Positions 1-7,493 are shown, counted from the first letter of the stretch. The stretch is DNA of 15,037 nt from Rickettsiales bacterium (GCA_019749855.1 JAIEPI010000198.1:1-15037), one strand, 5' to 3'. The notes: generated by a model from the letters alone, not told the origin. Numbers and translations: made by a program.

Positions 1-1
1 A

Positions 2-694
2 GCAGAATCAGCAAAAATTGATGCAACGGCCAAAATTGGTCGCGATTGCCGCATCGAAGAAGGCGCGGTGATCGGCGCCAATGTTGAGATTGGCGATCGC
101 TGCAGTATAGGGGCAAACTCTGTACTGCATGAGGGCGTTAAACTTGGACAGGATGTGCGTATTGGGGCGCTGTGCAGCATTAGCCATAGCTACATTGGGA
201 ACCGCGTGATCATTCACCGTGGTGTGCATATCGGGCAGGATGGTTTTGGCTTCGCCATGAGCCGTGAGGGGCATGTGAAAGTGCCGCAATTGGGCCGCGT
301 GATGATTGAGGATGATGTCGATATTGGCGCAGGCAGCTGCATTGATCGCGGGACAGGGCCAGATACGGTGATTGGGCAGGGCAGTAAAATTGATAATCTG
401 GTGCAGATTGGTCATAATGTGATGATTGGTAAGCAAGCGGTGATTGTTGCCCAAACAGGCATTGCAGGAAGCAGTCGTATTGGTGATGGTGCGGTACTAG
501 GCGGTCAGGTGGGTGTCTCCGGCCATGTAAAGATTGGCGCAGGGGTCAAACTCGCCGCTAAGTCCGGTGTGATGGCGGATATACCCGCGGGTGCAGCCTT
601 TGGTGGAAGTCCCGCTGTTTCTGTCAAGGACTGGCATCGCCAAACCATTGCATTGGCTAAACTTGCACGTATTCGCAGGAGTAATGACGAATGA
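2..694 (+). CDS. lpxD: UDP-3-O-acylglucosamine N-acyltransferase LpxD (5' end missing)
   Basis: This is the C-terminal 230 or so residues of LpxD, which transfers a 3-hydroxyacyl chain from acyl-ACP to the 2-amino group of UDP-3-O-acylglucosamine, the third step of lipid A synthesis in the cytoplasm. The frame is open from base 2, so the start codon and the N-terminal uridine-binding domain lie outside the window. The visible part is a left-handed beta-helix of hexapeptide repeats (many I-G-x-x-x/V-x-I-G units), the LpxD-type segment GQDGFGFA near base 233, and the motif DNLVQIGHNV, whose His codon (413-415) aligns with the catalytic His of E. coli LpxD. A C-terminal helix rich in Arg and Lys follows the helix. 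The stop overlaps the fabZ start as ATGA. Gene identity is strongly supported by both motifs and neighbours. Confidence 0.96.
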   Translation, partial: AESAKIDATAKIGRDCRIEEGAVIGANVEIGDRCSIGANSVLHEGVKLGQDVRIGALCSISHSYIGNRVIIHRGVHIGQDGFGFAMSREGHVKVPQLGRVMIEDDVDIGAGSCIDRGTGPDTVIGQGSKIDNLVQIGHNVMIGKQAVIVAQTGIAGSSRIGDGAVLGGQVGVSGHVKIGAGVKLAAKSGVMADIPAGAAFGGSPAVSVKDWHRQTIALAKLARIRRSNDE

Positions 695-1167
695 AAATAA
701 GCTACCCTTTTGTAATTGATGAGTCACTGCACTCCATTGACCATGAGCGCATCAAGGAGATGATCCCCCATCGCTATCCATTTCTGATGGTGGACCGTGT
801 GGTGAACATGGTGGATAGCGAGTCGGCCACTGGCATCAAAAACGTGACCAGCAATGAGCCGTTTTTTGTGGGGCATTTTCCCAATCAGGCGGTGATGCCT
901 GGTGTGATGATGATTGAATCAATGGCGCAAACCTCGGCTTTACTGGTGGTGCATTCGATGGGCAAGCATGCGGAAGGCAAGCTGGTGTATTTCATGTCGA
1001 TTGACGAAGCAAAGTTCCGCAAACCCGTAGTTCCAGGGGATCGTCTGCATGTGCATGTGGAAACGCAGCAAAGCCGCAAAAATGTCTGGCGATTTGCCGG
1101 TGCCTGTTATGTTGAGGGCGTCAAAGTATCCGAGGCGGTTTATTCTGCAATGATCCTTGATAAATAA
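691..1167 (+). CDS. fabZ: 3-hydroxyacyl-ACP dehydratase FabZ
   Basis: FabZ dehydrates 3-hydroxyacyl-ACP to trans-2-enoyl-ACP in fatty acid elongation, competing with LpxA and LpxD for hydroxyacyl-ACP. The 158-residue hotdog-fold protein shows PHRYPFLMVDR at 26-36, the catalytic His62 in GHFPNQ and the catalytic Glu76 in MPGVMMIESMAQ, all as expected for the family. The N-terminus is about 20 residues before the first conserved motif, within normal range. The ATG at 691 overlaps the lpxD stop by 4 bases and has AGGAG at 677-681 with 9-base spacing, so the start is well supported. Its place between lpxD and lpxA is the classic arrangement that couples fatty acid and lipid A supply. Confidence 0.97.
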   Translation: MKISYPFVIDESLHSIDHERIKEMIPHRYPFLMVDRVVNMVDSESATGIKNVTSNEPFFVGHFPNQAVMPGVMMIESMAQTSALLVVHSMGKHAEGKLVYFMSIDEAKFRKPVVPGDRLHVHVETQQSRKNVWRFAGACYVEGVKVSEAVYSAMILDK

Positions 1168-1168
1168 C

Positions 1169-1951
1169 ATGGTCGCCATCCACGCATCCTCGGTGATCCA
1201 TCCCAATGCAAAACTTGGCAATGGTGTGCATATTGGCCCGTTTTGTGTGGTGGGTGAGCATGTGACGCTTGGTGATGGGGTGACGCTGCATTCGCATGTG
1301 GTGGTGGAGGGGCGCACCTCAGTGGGCGAGAATACGCAGATTTTCCCTTTCGCCTCGATTGGCCATGCACCGCAGGATCTGAAATTTAAGGGCGAGCCAT
1401 CCACCCTTGAAATCGGCAAACATACGATGATTCGTGAGCATGTGACAATGAATCCGGGCACGGAAGGTGGGGGCATGCTCACGCGTGTGGGTGATCATTG
1501 CCTGTTCATGATGGGCGCGCATGTGGCGCATGATTGCTTGCTCGGTCATCACGTGATTATGGCTAATAATGCAACGTTGGCGGGGCATATTGAGGTGGGC
1601 GATCATGCCTTCATCGGCGGGTTGGCCGCCGTGCATCAGTTTGTGCGCATCGGTGCCCATGCGATGATTGGTGGGATGTCGGGAGTAGAGGCAGACGTCA
1701 TTCCGTTTGGTTTGGTGATGGGTGAGCGTGCAGGGTTGGCGGGGTTGAATCTGGTCGGGCTGAAGCGCCGTCATTTTGATCGTGACACCATCCACGCGAT
1801 GCGAAATGCCTACCGCGATATCTTTGAAGGCACGGAAGGCACGCTCCAGCAGCGCGCACAGGTAGCACGCACTGACTATGCGGCGCATGAGGAAATAAGC
1901 AAGCTCATTGATTTTATTCTGACGGATAGTAAGCGTTCTATCTGCGTATGA
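1169..1951 (+). CDS. lpxA: UDP-N-acetylglucosamine O-acyltransferase LpxA
   Basis: LpxA catalyses the first step of lipid A synthesis, moving a 3-hydroxyacyl group from ACP to the 3-OH of UDP-GlcNAc. The 260-residue protein has an N-terminal left-handed beta-helix of hexapeptide repeats to about residue 190, and a helical C-terminal region. AHVAHDC carries His121, matching catalytic His125 of E. coli, followed by the family signature NNATLAGH and the segment AVHQF. Aligned by eye, Gly169 falls at the E. coli Gly173 acyl-chain ruler, which would allow a long hydroxyacyl chain; this is tentative. I chose the ATG at 1169, one base after the fabZ stop, since family members start just before the first hexapeptide repeat. 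A TTG at 1157 would add four residues inside fabZ. No strong Shine-Dalgarno is visible, suggesting translational coupling. Confidence 0.96.
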   Translation: MVAIHASSVIHPNAKLGNGVHIGPFCVVGEHVTLGDGVTLHSHVVVEGRTSVGENTQIFPFASIGHAPQDLKFKGEPSTLEIGKHTMIREHVTMNPGTEGGGMLTRVGDHCLFMMGAHVAHDCLLGHHVIMANNATLAGHIEVGDHAFIGGLAAVHQFVRIGAHAMIGGMSGVEADVIPFGLVMGERAGLAGLNLVGLKRRHFDRDTIHAMRNAYRDIFEGTEGTLQQRAQVARTDYAAHEEISKLIDFILTDSKRSICV

Positions 1952-1960
1952 GGCGCATGG

Positions 1961-2791
1961 ATGGCTTTTGAAAAGATTGCTATCATCGCCGGTCAGGGAA
2001 CGCTTCCACAGTTGATCATTAACGCGTGCATAGCGCAGGGGCGGCCATTCTGTGTGGTGGCCATTGAGGGAAATACCCCTTCCAATATCTGTGAGAATCA
2101 TGAGACAATTCACACGAGTTACGGCAAGGTTGGTGCCACGCTGCAAGCGATGCGCTCGCACGATGTGACACATGTTGTGATGGCAGGAAAAATGTCTCGC
2201 CCTTCGCTTGGCAGCTTGCGACTGGATGCGAAGGGCGCCAAACTTCTGGCCAGAATTGGCCGAGGGCTTTTTTCTGGCGATGACAGGCTTCTTCGAGCGA
2301 TCACGGATTTCTTTGAGGAGGAAGGTTTCCGCGTGATGGGGGCTGATGAAATTCTCGAGGATGCCGTGACGCCTCCAGGAACCCTTGGTCAGCACGCGCC
2401 CAGCGCAGCGGATATGCAGGATATTTGGGTGGGCGTGTCCGCTGCCAGAGCCTTGGGTTTGCGTGACGCAGGCCAGGCAGTGATTGTACAAGCAGGGGCC
2501 GTGCTGGGTGAGGAGACGTCTGCCGGCACAGACGCCTTGATTGCCACGTGTCAGACACTTAAAATGCCGCAAGCGGGTGGTGTTTTAGTGAAGGTCAAAA
2601 AGCCACAACAAGAACGGCGGGCGGACTTGCCAGCCATCGGCATGGAGACGGTGCGGCTTGTGGCACAGGCAGGTTTTTCTGGGATAGCCCTTGAGGCAGG
2701 TCATAGTCTGATCCTCTCACGCGCAGATGTTGTGGCCGCCGCGGATGCTGAGGGCATTTTTCTCTATGGGATTACGGAGTCTGACTCATGA
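1961..2791 (+). CDS. lpxI: UDP-2,3-diacylglucosamine pyrophosphatase LpxI
   Basis: LpxI hydrolyses UDP-2,3-diacylglucosamine to lipid X and UMP. It is the alphaproteobacterial replacement for LpxH and unrelated to it in fold. The 276-residue protein starts with the family's AIIAGQGTLP segment (7-16), carries FSGDD at 104-108 and has QAVIVQAGAVLGEE at 172-185. ADLPAIG at 221-227 includes Asp222, which lines up by eye with the catalytic Asp225 described for Caulobacter LpxI. Many relatives have E-G-T-D where this one reads A-G-T-D (188-191), a small departure. The start has GAGG at 1950-1953 with 7-base spacing; a nearby ATG at 1957 is in another frame and stops at once. It is 9 bases after lpxA and overlaps lpxB by ATGA. 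Position between lpxA and lpxB supports the call. Confidence 0.95.
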   Translation: MAFEKIAIIAGQGTLPQLIINACIAQGRPFCVVAIEGNTPSNICENHETIHTSYGKVGATLQAMRSHDVTHVVMAGKMSRPSLGSLRLDAKGAKLLARIGRGLFSGDDRLLRAITDFFEEEGFRVMGADEILEDAVTPPGTLGQHAPSAADMQDIWVGVSAARALGLRDAGQAVIVQAGAVLGEETSAGTDALIATCQTLKMPQAGGVLVKVKKPQQERRADLPAIGMETVRLVAQAGFSGIALEAGHSLILSRADVVAAADAEGIFLYGITESDS

Positions 2792-3957
2792 GTCATAAAA
2801 AAATCTTTCTCATCGCAGGTGAGGCTTCCGGCGACCAGCTTGGGGCACGTTTAATGCAGGCATTAAAAAGCTCCAGCCAGCAACCGATCGACTTTCAGGG
2901 TATTGGCGGGCCGATGATGGCTGAGCAAGGCTTGTCGTCACTTTTTCCCATGAGCGATCTCTCGGTGATGGGATTTGCGGAGGTTGTGCCGCATCTGCCA
3001 AAGATCATGAGGCGCATCAAGCAGGCCGTGGCATCCATTGAAGCCAGTCAACCCAGCGTCATTATCACCATTGATTCCCCAGGCTTCACCTTTCGTGTGG
3101 TAAAGGCGCTGCGCCGCCGCAAGCGAGTAACATGCCCGATGATTCATTATGTGGCGCCGACAGTATGGGCCTATAAGCCGGAGCGTGCGGCAAAAACGGC
3201 GCGCTTGTTTGATCATCTGATGGTGTTATTGCCCTTTGAGCCGCCCTTTTTTGAAAAAGAAGGGCTGCCAACCACCTTTACTGGCCACCCAGTGCTGGAT
3301 GATTTAGACGTGTGTTTCCGTAAGCGAGCCAAGGCCCAGTCACTGCATGCAGGGCAGCAGGTGACGCTCTGTTTAATGGCGGGCAGTCGAGTGGGAGAAA
3401 TCACTCGCTTGCTGCCAATCTATCGCAAAGCGCTGGAGTTGATTGCACCCAAATATCCCAACCTGCAGATTCGCATCGCGGGTACACCGCAGACGGAGGC
3501 GCTACTGCTCAAACTAGCCACCGGATGGCCATGGCCAGGCGATCTAGTCATTGGCATGGAGGGGCGTTACGAGGCGTTTTATGAGAGTGATCTTGCCCTA
3601 TGTAAATCAGGGACGGTTACGCTGGAAGCCGCAAAAACTGGTTTACCAATGGTGGTGACCTATAAGGTCAATCCACTGAGTGCATGGATTGTCGGCCGCC
3701 TACTGAAAACCAAAATGTTCACGCTCATTAACATCCTGCGTGGTGAGATGATTATTCCTGAGTTCATTCAGAAAAATTGTACGCCCGCGTTAATCGCTCA
3801 GGAAGTGTTGAGATTGCTTGAGTCGCATCACGCCCGCGAGAAACAAAAACACGATGCTTACGCCATGATGCAGCAAATGAAAGCGCCGGACGGACGCTCA
3901 GCCAGTGAGAGTGCCGCTGGGGTGGTGTGGGCCGTGATGGACGGACGCACGCCGTGA
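2788..3957 (+). CDS. lpxB: Lipid-A-disaccharide synthase LpxB
   Basis: LpxB (GT19 family) joins lipid X and UDP-2,3-diacylglucosamine to form the beta-1,6-linked lipid A disaccharide at the cytoplasmic membrane face. The 389-residue length is close to the E. coli enzyme. Motifs seen in order are AGEASGDQLGA (10-20), GIGGPMM, the LSVMGFAEV segment, HYVAPTVWAYKPERA (family HYVxPxVWAW), TGHPVLD, a GSRVGEI loop and the C-terminal donor-site stretch KSGTVTLEAAKTGLPMVV. GGAG at 2776-2779, 8 bases before the ATG, lies inside the end of lpxI, and the start overlaps the lpxI stop as ATGA. The stop codon is only one base from the convergent flhB stop and lies in the 3' arm of a terminator-like hairpin. 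Confidence 0.97.
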   Translation: MSHKKIFLIAGEASGDQLGARLMQALKSSSQQPIDFQGIGGPMMAEQGLSSLFPMSDLSVMGFAEVVPHLPKIMRRIKQAVASIEASQPSVIITIDSPGFTFRVVKALRRRKRVTCPMIHYVAPTVWAYKPERAAKTARLFDHLMVLLPFEPPFFEKEGLPTTFTGHPVLDDLDVCFRKRAKAQSLHAGQQVTLCLMAGSRVGEITRLLPIYRKALELIAPKYPNLQIRIAGTPQTEALLLKLATGWPWPGDLVIGMEGRYEAFYESDLALCKSGTVTLEAAKTGLPMVVTYKVNPLSAWIVGRLLKTKMFTLINILRGEMIIPEFIQKNCTPALIAQEVLRLLESHHAREKQKHDAYAMMQQMKAPDGRSASESAAGVVWAVMDGRTP

Positions 3958-3982
3958 ATCACTTCTTTTTATTATTATTTTT
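3934..3982 (+). terminator. Probable rho-independent terminator of lpxB embedded in both coding ends
   Basis: Direct reading on the plus strand gives an imperfect hairpin. GTGAT (3934-3938) pairs with ATCAC (3958-3962), and ACGG (3941-3944) pairs with CCGT (3952-3955). A 2x2 internal loop (GG against GA) separates the helices and the apical loop is ACGCACG. A run made almost wholly of T with single A and C interruptions follows at 3963-3982. The lpxB stop (3955-3957) and the flhB stop (3959-3961, minus strand) both fall within the 3' arm, and the T-rich tract is the reverse complement of the Asn/Lys-rich end of flhB. On the minus strand no T-run follows, so it should act only on lpxB transcripts. 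Function is inferred from shape. Confidence 0.6.
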
Positions 3983-5065
3983 CTCTGGAGGACGAATAGT
4001 TCTACCTTTGAGTTTGTAAACGTAGCCGATGATCTGTGCGACTGCTTTGTAATATTCCAGCGGAATTTTCTCATCAATATCCGTATTATCATATAAGGCG
4101 CGCGCCAATGGCGGATTACGCATGACCATGACTTTATTTTTTTCAGCGATCTCGCGGATTTTGAACGCCACTTTATCCACGCCTTTGGCGACCACAATAG
4201 GCGCTTCCATTTTTCCCGCGTCATAGCGCAATGCCACCGCAAAGTGGGTTGGGTTGGTAATTACGACATCTGCGTCGGGCACCGCGGCCATCATTCGTTT
4301 GCGTGCGCGCTCAGCACGGATGGATTTCAGGCGTTGCTTAACGTGCGGATCCCCCTCCTGTTGACGGTATTCTTCGCGCACTTCCTGCTTGGTCATACGC
4401 AGTGATTTTAAATGCACAAAACGCTGATAGACATAATCCACAATCGCCAGAAGAAACATGACAATCACAATGGATATCAGTAGTTTCTTTGTGAGCGCCA
4501 TGATGAGCGCCAGAATATCCTGCGTGTCTTTATCTGAGAGTATCTGGAGTTGTAGTCGGCTTGGCCACACCGCCCAGAATGCCACTAAGCCAGCAATCAC
4601 GATTTTGAAGATACCCTTGATGAACTCAAACAGGCCTTTTTTAGAGAAAATGCGGCCAAATCCTTTGAGAATCGAAATCTTCTCAAGCTTAGGTTTGAGG
4701 CTTTCGGCAGAGATATTAAAACGCGTTTGCAGCCCACCAGCCGCCAGCGCGGCAAGCATGAACATGAATAATGGCACCAGCATCACTGACCCCATTTCCG
4801 CCACGACATGTTCCAGCAGAATATGCAGATTGCCAAAATCGCTGGAAATATCCTCAGGACGAGAAATAAAGGTGCTGAGTATGGACATGGTATCACGTGA
4901 TAAGGACGCAGCCATGGTCGAGAGAACCAGGGCCAGCGTGGCAAACAGAAAGAATGTATTTAATTCTTTGGAGGAGGGAATCTGCCCTTTTTTTCGGGCG
5001 TCTTCCAACCGTTTTTGGGAAGGCTCCTCGGTTTTACTGTCCTGATCATTGTCGTCTTCGGCCAT
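3959..5065 (-). CDS. flhB: Flagellar export switch protein FlhB
   Basis: FlhB is the inner-membrane export-gate subunit that switches flagellar type III secretion from rod/hook to filament substrates through self-cleavage of its cytoplasmic domain. The 368-residue protein has an N-terminal charged segment with KTEEPSQKRLEDARKKGQ (11-28, family-typical), hydrophobic membrane segments at roughly 36-55, 92-111, 150-167 and 186-212, and a cytoplasmic domain with the autocleavage motif N271-P272-T273-H274. The domain ends near YVYKLKGR, followed by an Asn/Lys tail. The ATG at 5065 has GGA seven bases upstream and lies 2 bases after the fliR stop. It is the last gene of the flgB operon. The short AT-rich tail appears shaped by the overlapping terminator of the convergent lpxB gene, an inference. 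Confidence 0.97.
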   Translation of the reverse strand: MAEDDNDQDSKTEEPSQKRLEDARKKGQIPSSKELNTFFLFATLALVLSTMAASLSRDTMSILSTFISRPEDISSDFGNLHILLEHVVAEMGSVMLVPLFMFMLAALAAGGLQTRFNISAESLKPKLEKISILKGFGRIFSKKGLFEFIKGIFKIVIAGLVAFWAVWPSRLQLQILSDKDTQDILALIMALTKKLLISIVIVMFLLAIVDYVYQRFVHLKSLRMTKQEVREEYRQQEGDPHVKQRLKSIRAERARKRMMAAVPDADVVITNPTHFAVALRYDAGKMEAPIVVAKGVDKVAFKIREIAEKNKVMVMRNPPLARALYDNTDIDEKIPLEYYKAVAQIIGYVYKLKGRTIRPPEKNNNKKK

Positions 5066-5067
5066 AC

Positions 5068-5841
5068 TTATCCAAACTCTTCTAAAAAGCCGCCAAACGT
5101 ATCAGCGAAGTATTGCGTATAATTCATCATAAGCGCAGAGAAAACGACCATTAACACAAACAGACTTAAGCCCACTTGCACGGGCAGAATCAGATAAAAG
5201 ACCTGAAGGCTGGGCATCAGTCGGCTCAAGATACCCGCAGCAAAATAAAGCAACAGACTGATGACAATGATCGGCGCGGATAGCTGGAAAGAAATGTCAA
5301 AGACCTTAGAGAGCAGTAGGGCGAGATAGTTTGAGAAATCTTCCACGGGTGGAAAATCGCCCGGAATAAAAAGAGTGTAGCTGTCACTCAGGCCTCGTAG
5401 CATCACTAAATGCAGATCGACAGAAAACAGGACGACCACGGCTGTGACACTCATGAAGTTACCAATGGTGGTGCCCTGTGAGGCTTGCGTGGGATCAAAT
5501 TGTGTGGACATCGACAAGCTGGACTGCGTGGAAACAATCGTGCCCACGATATGCATGGCGCTGATGATGAAGCGGGCCACAAGGCCAATCATCAGGCCAA
5601 TGAAGCTCTCTCCAAACAGAAGAATCACCAGCGTTAACGGGGAGGCTGGCACCGGCGGCATGAAGTCGTGCAATAGGGGCGCCATGAGCACAGCAATGCA
5701 CAGCGCAAGAATCAGGCGGAAGCGGATGTTCACATAGATTTCCGCAAAGCCCGGCATGAACATAATACCGGTGCCGATGCGTGCAAAAATCAACAGCACG
5801 GTGAAAATCTGTGGAACGAGAAACTGTTCAAGAGAAAACAT
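5068..5841 (-). CDS. fliR: Flagellar export-gate protein FliR
   Basis: FliR forms, with FliP and FliQ, the core channel of the flagellar type III export apparatus in the inner membrane. The 257-residue protein is very hydrophobic, with about six membrane segments. It shows family features such as the ARIGTGIMFMPGF start region (20-32), the R-F-R-L-I-L-A-L segment, and the conserved GESFIGLMIGLVARF stretch near the middle followed by the STQSSLSMSTQFDP region. AGGG eight bases before the ATG supports the start. The gene sits 30 bases downstream of fliQ and 2 bases upstream of flhB, the usual fliQ-fliR-flhB order. Confidence 0.96.
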   Translation of the reverse strand: MFSLEQFLVPQIFTVLLIFARIGTGIMFMPGFAEIYVNIRFRLILALCIAVLMAPLLHDFMPPVPASPLTLVILLFGESFIGLMIGLVARFIISAMHIVGTIVSTQSSLSMSTQFDPTQASQGTTIGNFMSVTAVVVLFSVDLHLVMLRGLSDSYTLFIPGDFPPVEDFSNYLALLLSKVFDISFQLSAPIIVISLLLYFAAGILSRLMPSLQVFYLILPVQVGLSLFVLMVVFSALMMNYTQYFADTFGGFLEEFG

Positions 5842-5871
5842 GGCAAACGCCCTATCGTAATGTTTGTAGGG

Positions 5872-6162
5872 CTAGGGGCCGTCTTGTTCCGGTGGCGGCT
5901 CAGGATTCACGATGCGATTCATCAATTCCTGATTGAAATCCTTGATGGTGGAGATCATCCACGGAAGGGTGAGGATAAGGGTTAGAAAAATGGCCAACAC
6001 TTTGGGTACAAAGGTTAGTGTTGCTTCCTGAATTTGGGTGAGCGCCTGAAATAAGGCAATAATCAGTCCCACAAACAACGATGCTAGCATCACAGGCGCA
6101 GAAATTTTTAACAATACCCAGATTGCATCACGCCCAATATCAACGACGTCGGTCGCATCCAT
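5872..6162 (-). CDS. fliQ: Flagellar export-gate protein FliQ
   Basis: FliQ packs around the FliP/FliR core of the flagellar export channel. The 96-residue protein has two membrane helices (about 16-40 and 52-73) joined by the family-conserved QALTQIQEATLTFVPK loop (39-54). It ends with a Pro-rich acidic tail (NPEPPPEQDGP), a little longer than in the common 89-residue members. The start lies 4 bases after the fliE stop and has no good Shine-Dalgarno, so it is probably translationally coupled. It lies within the flgB-flgC-fliE-fliQ-fliR-flhB operon. Confidence 0.96.
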   Translation of the reverse strand: MDATDVVDIGRDAIWVLLKISAPVMLASLFVGLIIALFQALTQIQEATLTFVPKVLAIFLTLILTLPWMISTIKDFNQELMNRIVNPEPPPEQDGP

Positions 6163-6166
6163 GCCA

Positions 6167-6481
6167 CTAAATCGGCATTTTAATGATATCCTGATAGGCC
6201 GTAATCATCCGGTCACGTACCGCCACCACGGTCTGCAGGGTTAATTCTGCGTTGGTCACGGAGGTCACCAGATCCGTCAGCTCCGCTTTATTGGCAATGG
6301 CTTTCGAGCTGATGGCTTCACTTTCGTAGGCTTTTGAGCGAGAATTATTCAGCGATTCATGCACCAGCTCGCCAAAGCTCGGCCCCTCGATTTCCTCGCC
6401 AGGCAGGGTTGGCGTCGCAAAACCTTTCATCTGCGAGGCATTTTGATAGGCATTGGCAGCCTGATTGAATTTAACGTCCAT
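6167..6481 (-). CDS. fliE: Flagellar rod/export-gate junction protein FliE
   Basis: FliE links the export gate and MS ring to the proximal rod and is the first substrate exported. The 104-residue protein has a variable N-terminus with a central FGELVHESL segment. Its C-terminal helix has the pattern L-x-T-V-x-A-V-R-D-R-x-x-x-A-Y-Q-x-I-x-x-M-P, the FliE signature. A GGAGG six bases before the ATG strongly supports the start. It lies 27 bases downstream of flgC and 4 bases upstream of fliQ. Length matches the family. Confidence 0.95.
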   Translation of the reverse strand: MDVKFNQAANAYQNASQMKGFATPTLPGEEIEGPSFGELVHESLNNSRSKAYESEAISSKAIANKAELTDLVTSVTNAELTLQTVVAVRDRMITAYQDIIKMPI

Positions 6482-6508
6482 GCGTGGCCTCCGCTGAAAT
6501 GGTTTTTA

Positions 6509-6916
6509 CTATCTTAGCAGACTGATCGTTTGACTCAACATACCTTTGCTGATTTCAATCACATTGACGTTTGCCTCATAACCTCGGCGCGCCTCACGCA
6601 TATCAACCAGTTCTATCAGCGGATTCACGTTAGGCATATTGACGTAGCCTTCCGTGTCGGCGGCTGGATGTGAGGGGTCATACTTACGCACAAAATCACT
6701 GCGATCAACGCCATATTTGCTGACTTCCACACGGTTGACGCCCAATTCACGATCCATCTCATTTTTGAAAGAGATGGTTTTGCGACGATAGGGTGTATCG
6801 GTCGGGCTTTCACCGGCGGAATCAGCGTTGGCGATGTTTTCCGCGACCACACGCAGGCGGTCTCCTTGCGCTTTTAAACCAGAGGCCGCGATATGAAGTG
6901 AATTAACAAGATCCAT
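6509..6916 (-). CDS. flgC: Flagellar proximal rod protein FlgC
   Basis: FlgC is a structural subunit of the proximal rod, exported through the type III gate. The 135-residue protein has the N-terminal rod/hook-family segment IAASGLKAQGDRL followed by AENIANADS (26-34), and the C-terminal EANVNVIEISKGML region expected of FlgC. The middle holds the YVNMPNVNPLIELVDM segment shared by rod and hook proteins. AGGAG at eight-base spacing supports the ATG and overlaps the flgB stop, from which the gene is separated by 11 bases. Translation is likely coupled to flgB. Confidence 0.96.
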   Translation of the reverse strand: MDLVNSLHIAASGLKAQGDRLRVVAENIANADSAGESPTDTPYRRKTISFKNEMDRELGVNRVEVSKYGVDRSDFVRKYDPSHPAADTEGYVNMPNVNPLIELVDMREARRGYEANVNVIEISKGMLSQTISLLR

Positions 6917-6927
6917 GGCTTAAACTC

Positions 6928-7332
6928 CTAACGGTTGCCAACCACTGCAATGCGAAACAGGCCGGCTGTTTTGCGATACAGGTTGGTGACGGTGTCATAT
7001 TGTCCTTTATTATCCGCCATGAGAGCCATTTGTTCTTCGATCGCGATGGCATTTTTTACAGGCGTTGTTTCATAGGTTTTACGCTGTGTTTCAGAGCGAA
7101 ATTCCTGCGTGGGGCTGGTGCCGCCAATGTGGCCAGGCGAGGTGGCGCGCACCTCAAGGCGATGGGCTTCCGCCAGTGCCAGACGCTCAAAATCAAGCTT
7201 CACCAGTTGCTTTGGTTTATAGCCTGGTGTGTCCGCATTGGCGATGTTTTGGGCGATGACGTCCTGATTCTCAGCCAGATAGGACATTTTTGTTTTGGCG
7301 AGAGACAATAATGTAATCGAGGAGTAGTCCAT
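6928..7332 (-). CDS. flgB: Flagellar proximal rod protein FlgB
   Basis: FlgB is a proximal rod subunit. With the start used here it has 134 residues. It carries the family segment NQDVIAQNIANADTPGYKPK near residues 22-41, and a C-terminal region with EEQMALMADNKGQYD and a final helix. I chose the ATG at 7332 over the ATG at 7353 because it has AAGG eight bases upstream and gives a FlgB-like N-terminus; the upstream start would add MFLKAAK. It is the first gene of the rod/export operon, which reads away from csrA. Expression presumably starts in the 7333-7493 region. Confidence 0.94.
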   Translation of the reverse strand: MDYSSITLLSLAKTKMSYLAENQDVIAQNIANADTPGYKPKQLVKLDFERLALAEAHRLEVRATSPGHIGGTSPTQEFRSETQRKTYETTPVKNAIAIEEQMALMADNKGQYDTVTNLYRKTAGLFRIAVVGNR

Positions 7333-7493
7333 TTTTGCCGCCTTAAGGAACATTCTGCCTAGAAGTAGGAAATATTTTCCTAATTTCAGTAGCTTATAAA
7401 ACCATCTTATCGAATTTCACTCAATGACGCCACATAAAAATTGTCATAAGGAATCTTTACGCTAATTTATGCATGAAAGGCCTAAATTGCATC
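7333..7493. promoter_or_regulatory. Divergent control region between flgB and csrA
   Basis: This AT-rich interval must hold the promoters of two operons, flgB to flhB on the minus strand and csrA to the small membrane gene on the plus strand. On the plus strand TTGTCA at 7441-7446 matches five of six bases of a sigma-70 -35 box, with only a weak TAATTT 16 bases later (7463-7468). On the minus strand TATAAG, five of six for a -10 box, is visible but no -35 partner at 16-18 bases was found. No sigma-54 -24/-12 pair was recognised. A perfect 7-base-arm inverted repeat lies at 7366-7382. Presence of promoters follows from layout; exact boxes are uncertain. Confidence 0.45.
7366..7382. repeat. Perfect inverted repeat upstream of flgB
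   Basis: TAGGAAA (7366-7372) and TTTCCTA (7376-7382) are exact inverted copies around the triplet TAT. The repeat is centred about 42 bases upstream of the flgB start codon and could be an operator half-site pair or a hairpin in the flgB leader transcript. With seven base pairs and mainly A/T content it could also be chance in an AT-rich region. Confidence 0.6.

Noticed and set aside
940..1482. A 180-codon minus-strand frame under fabZ and lpxA
   Set aside because: It is antisense to conserved coding sequence and shows no motif or plausible composition.
1319..2572. A 417-codon open frame on the minus strand under lpxA and lpxI
   Set aside because: It is antisense to two well-supported lipid A genes. 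Its translation is rich in His, Arg and Cys with no recognisable motif, as expected from the reverse complement of such genes, and has no ribosome-binding site or operon context.
4458..5045. A 195-codon plus-strand frame inside flhB
   Set aside because: It is the antisense shadow of flhB, with a Ser/Ile/Arg composition from reversed codons and no supporting start signal.
7473..7493. Earlier in-frame ATG for csrA
   Set aside because: It would add MKGLNCI before the invariant CsrA start and has no ribosome-binding site at normal distance.
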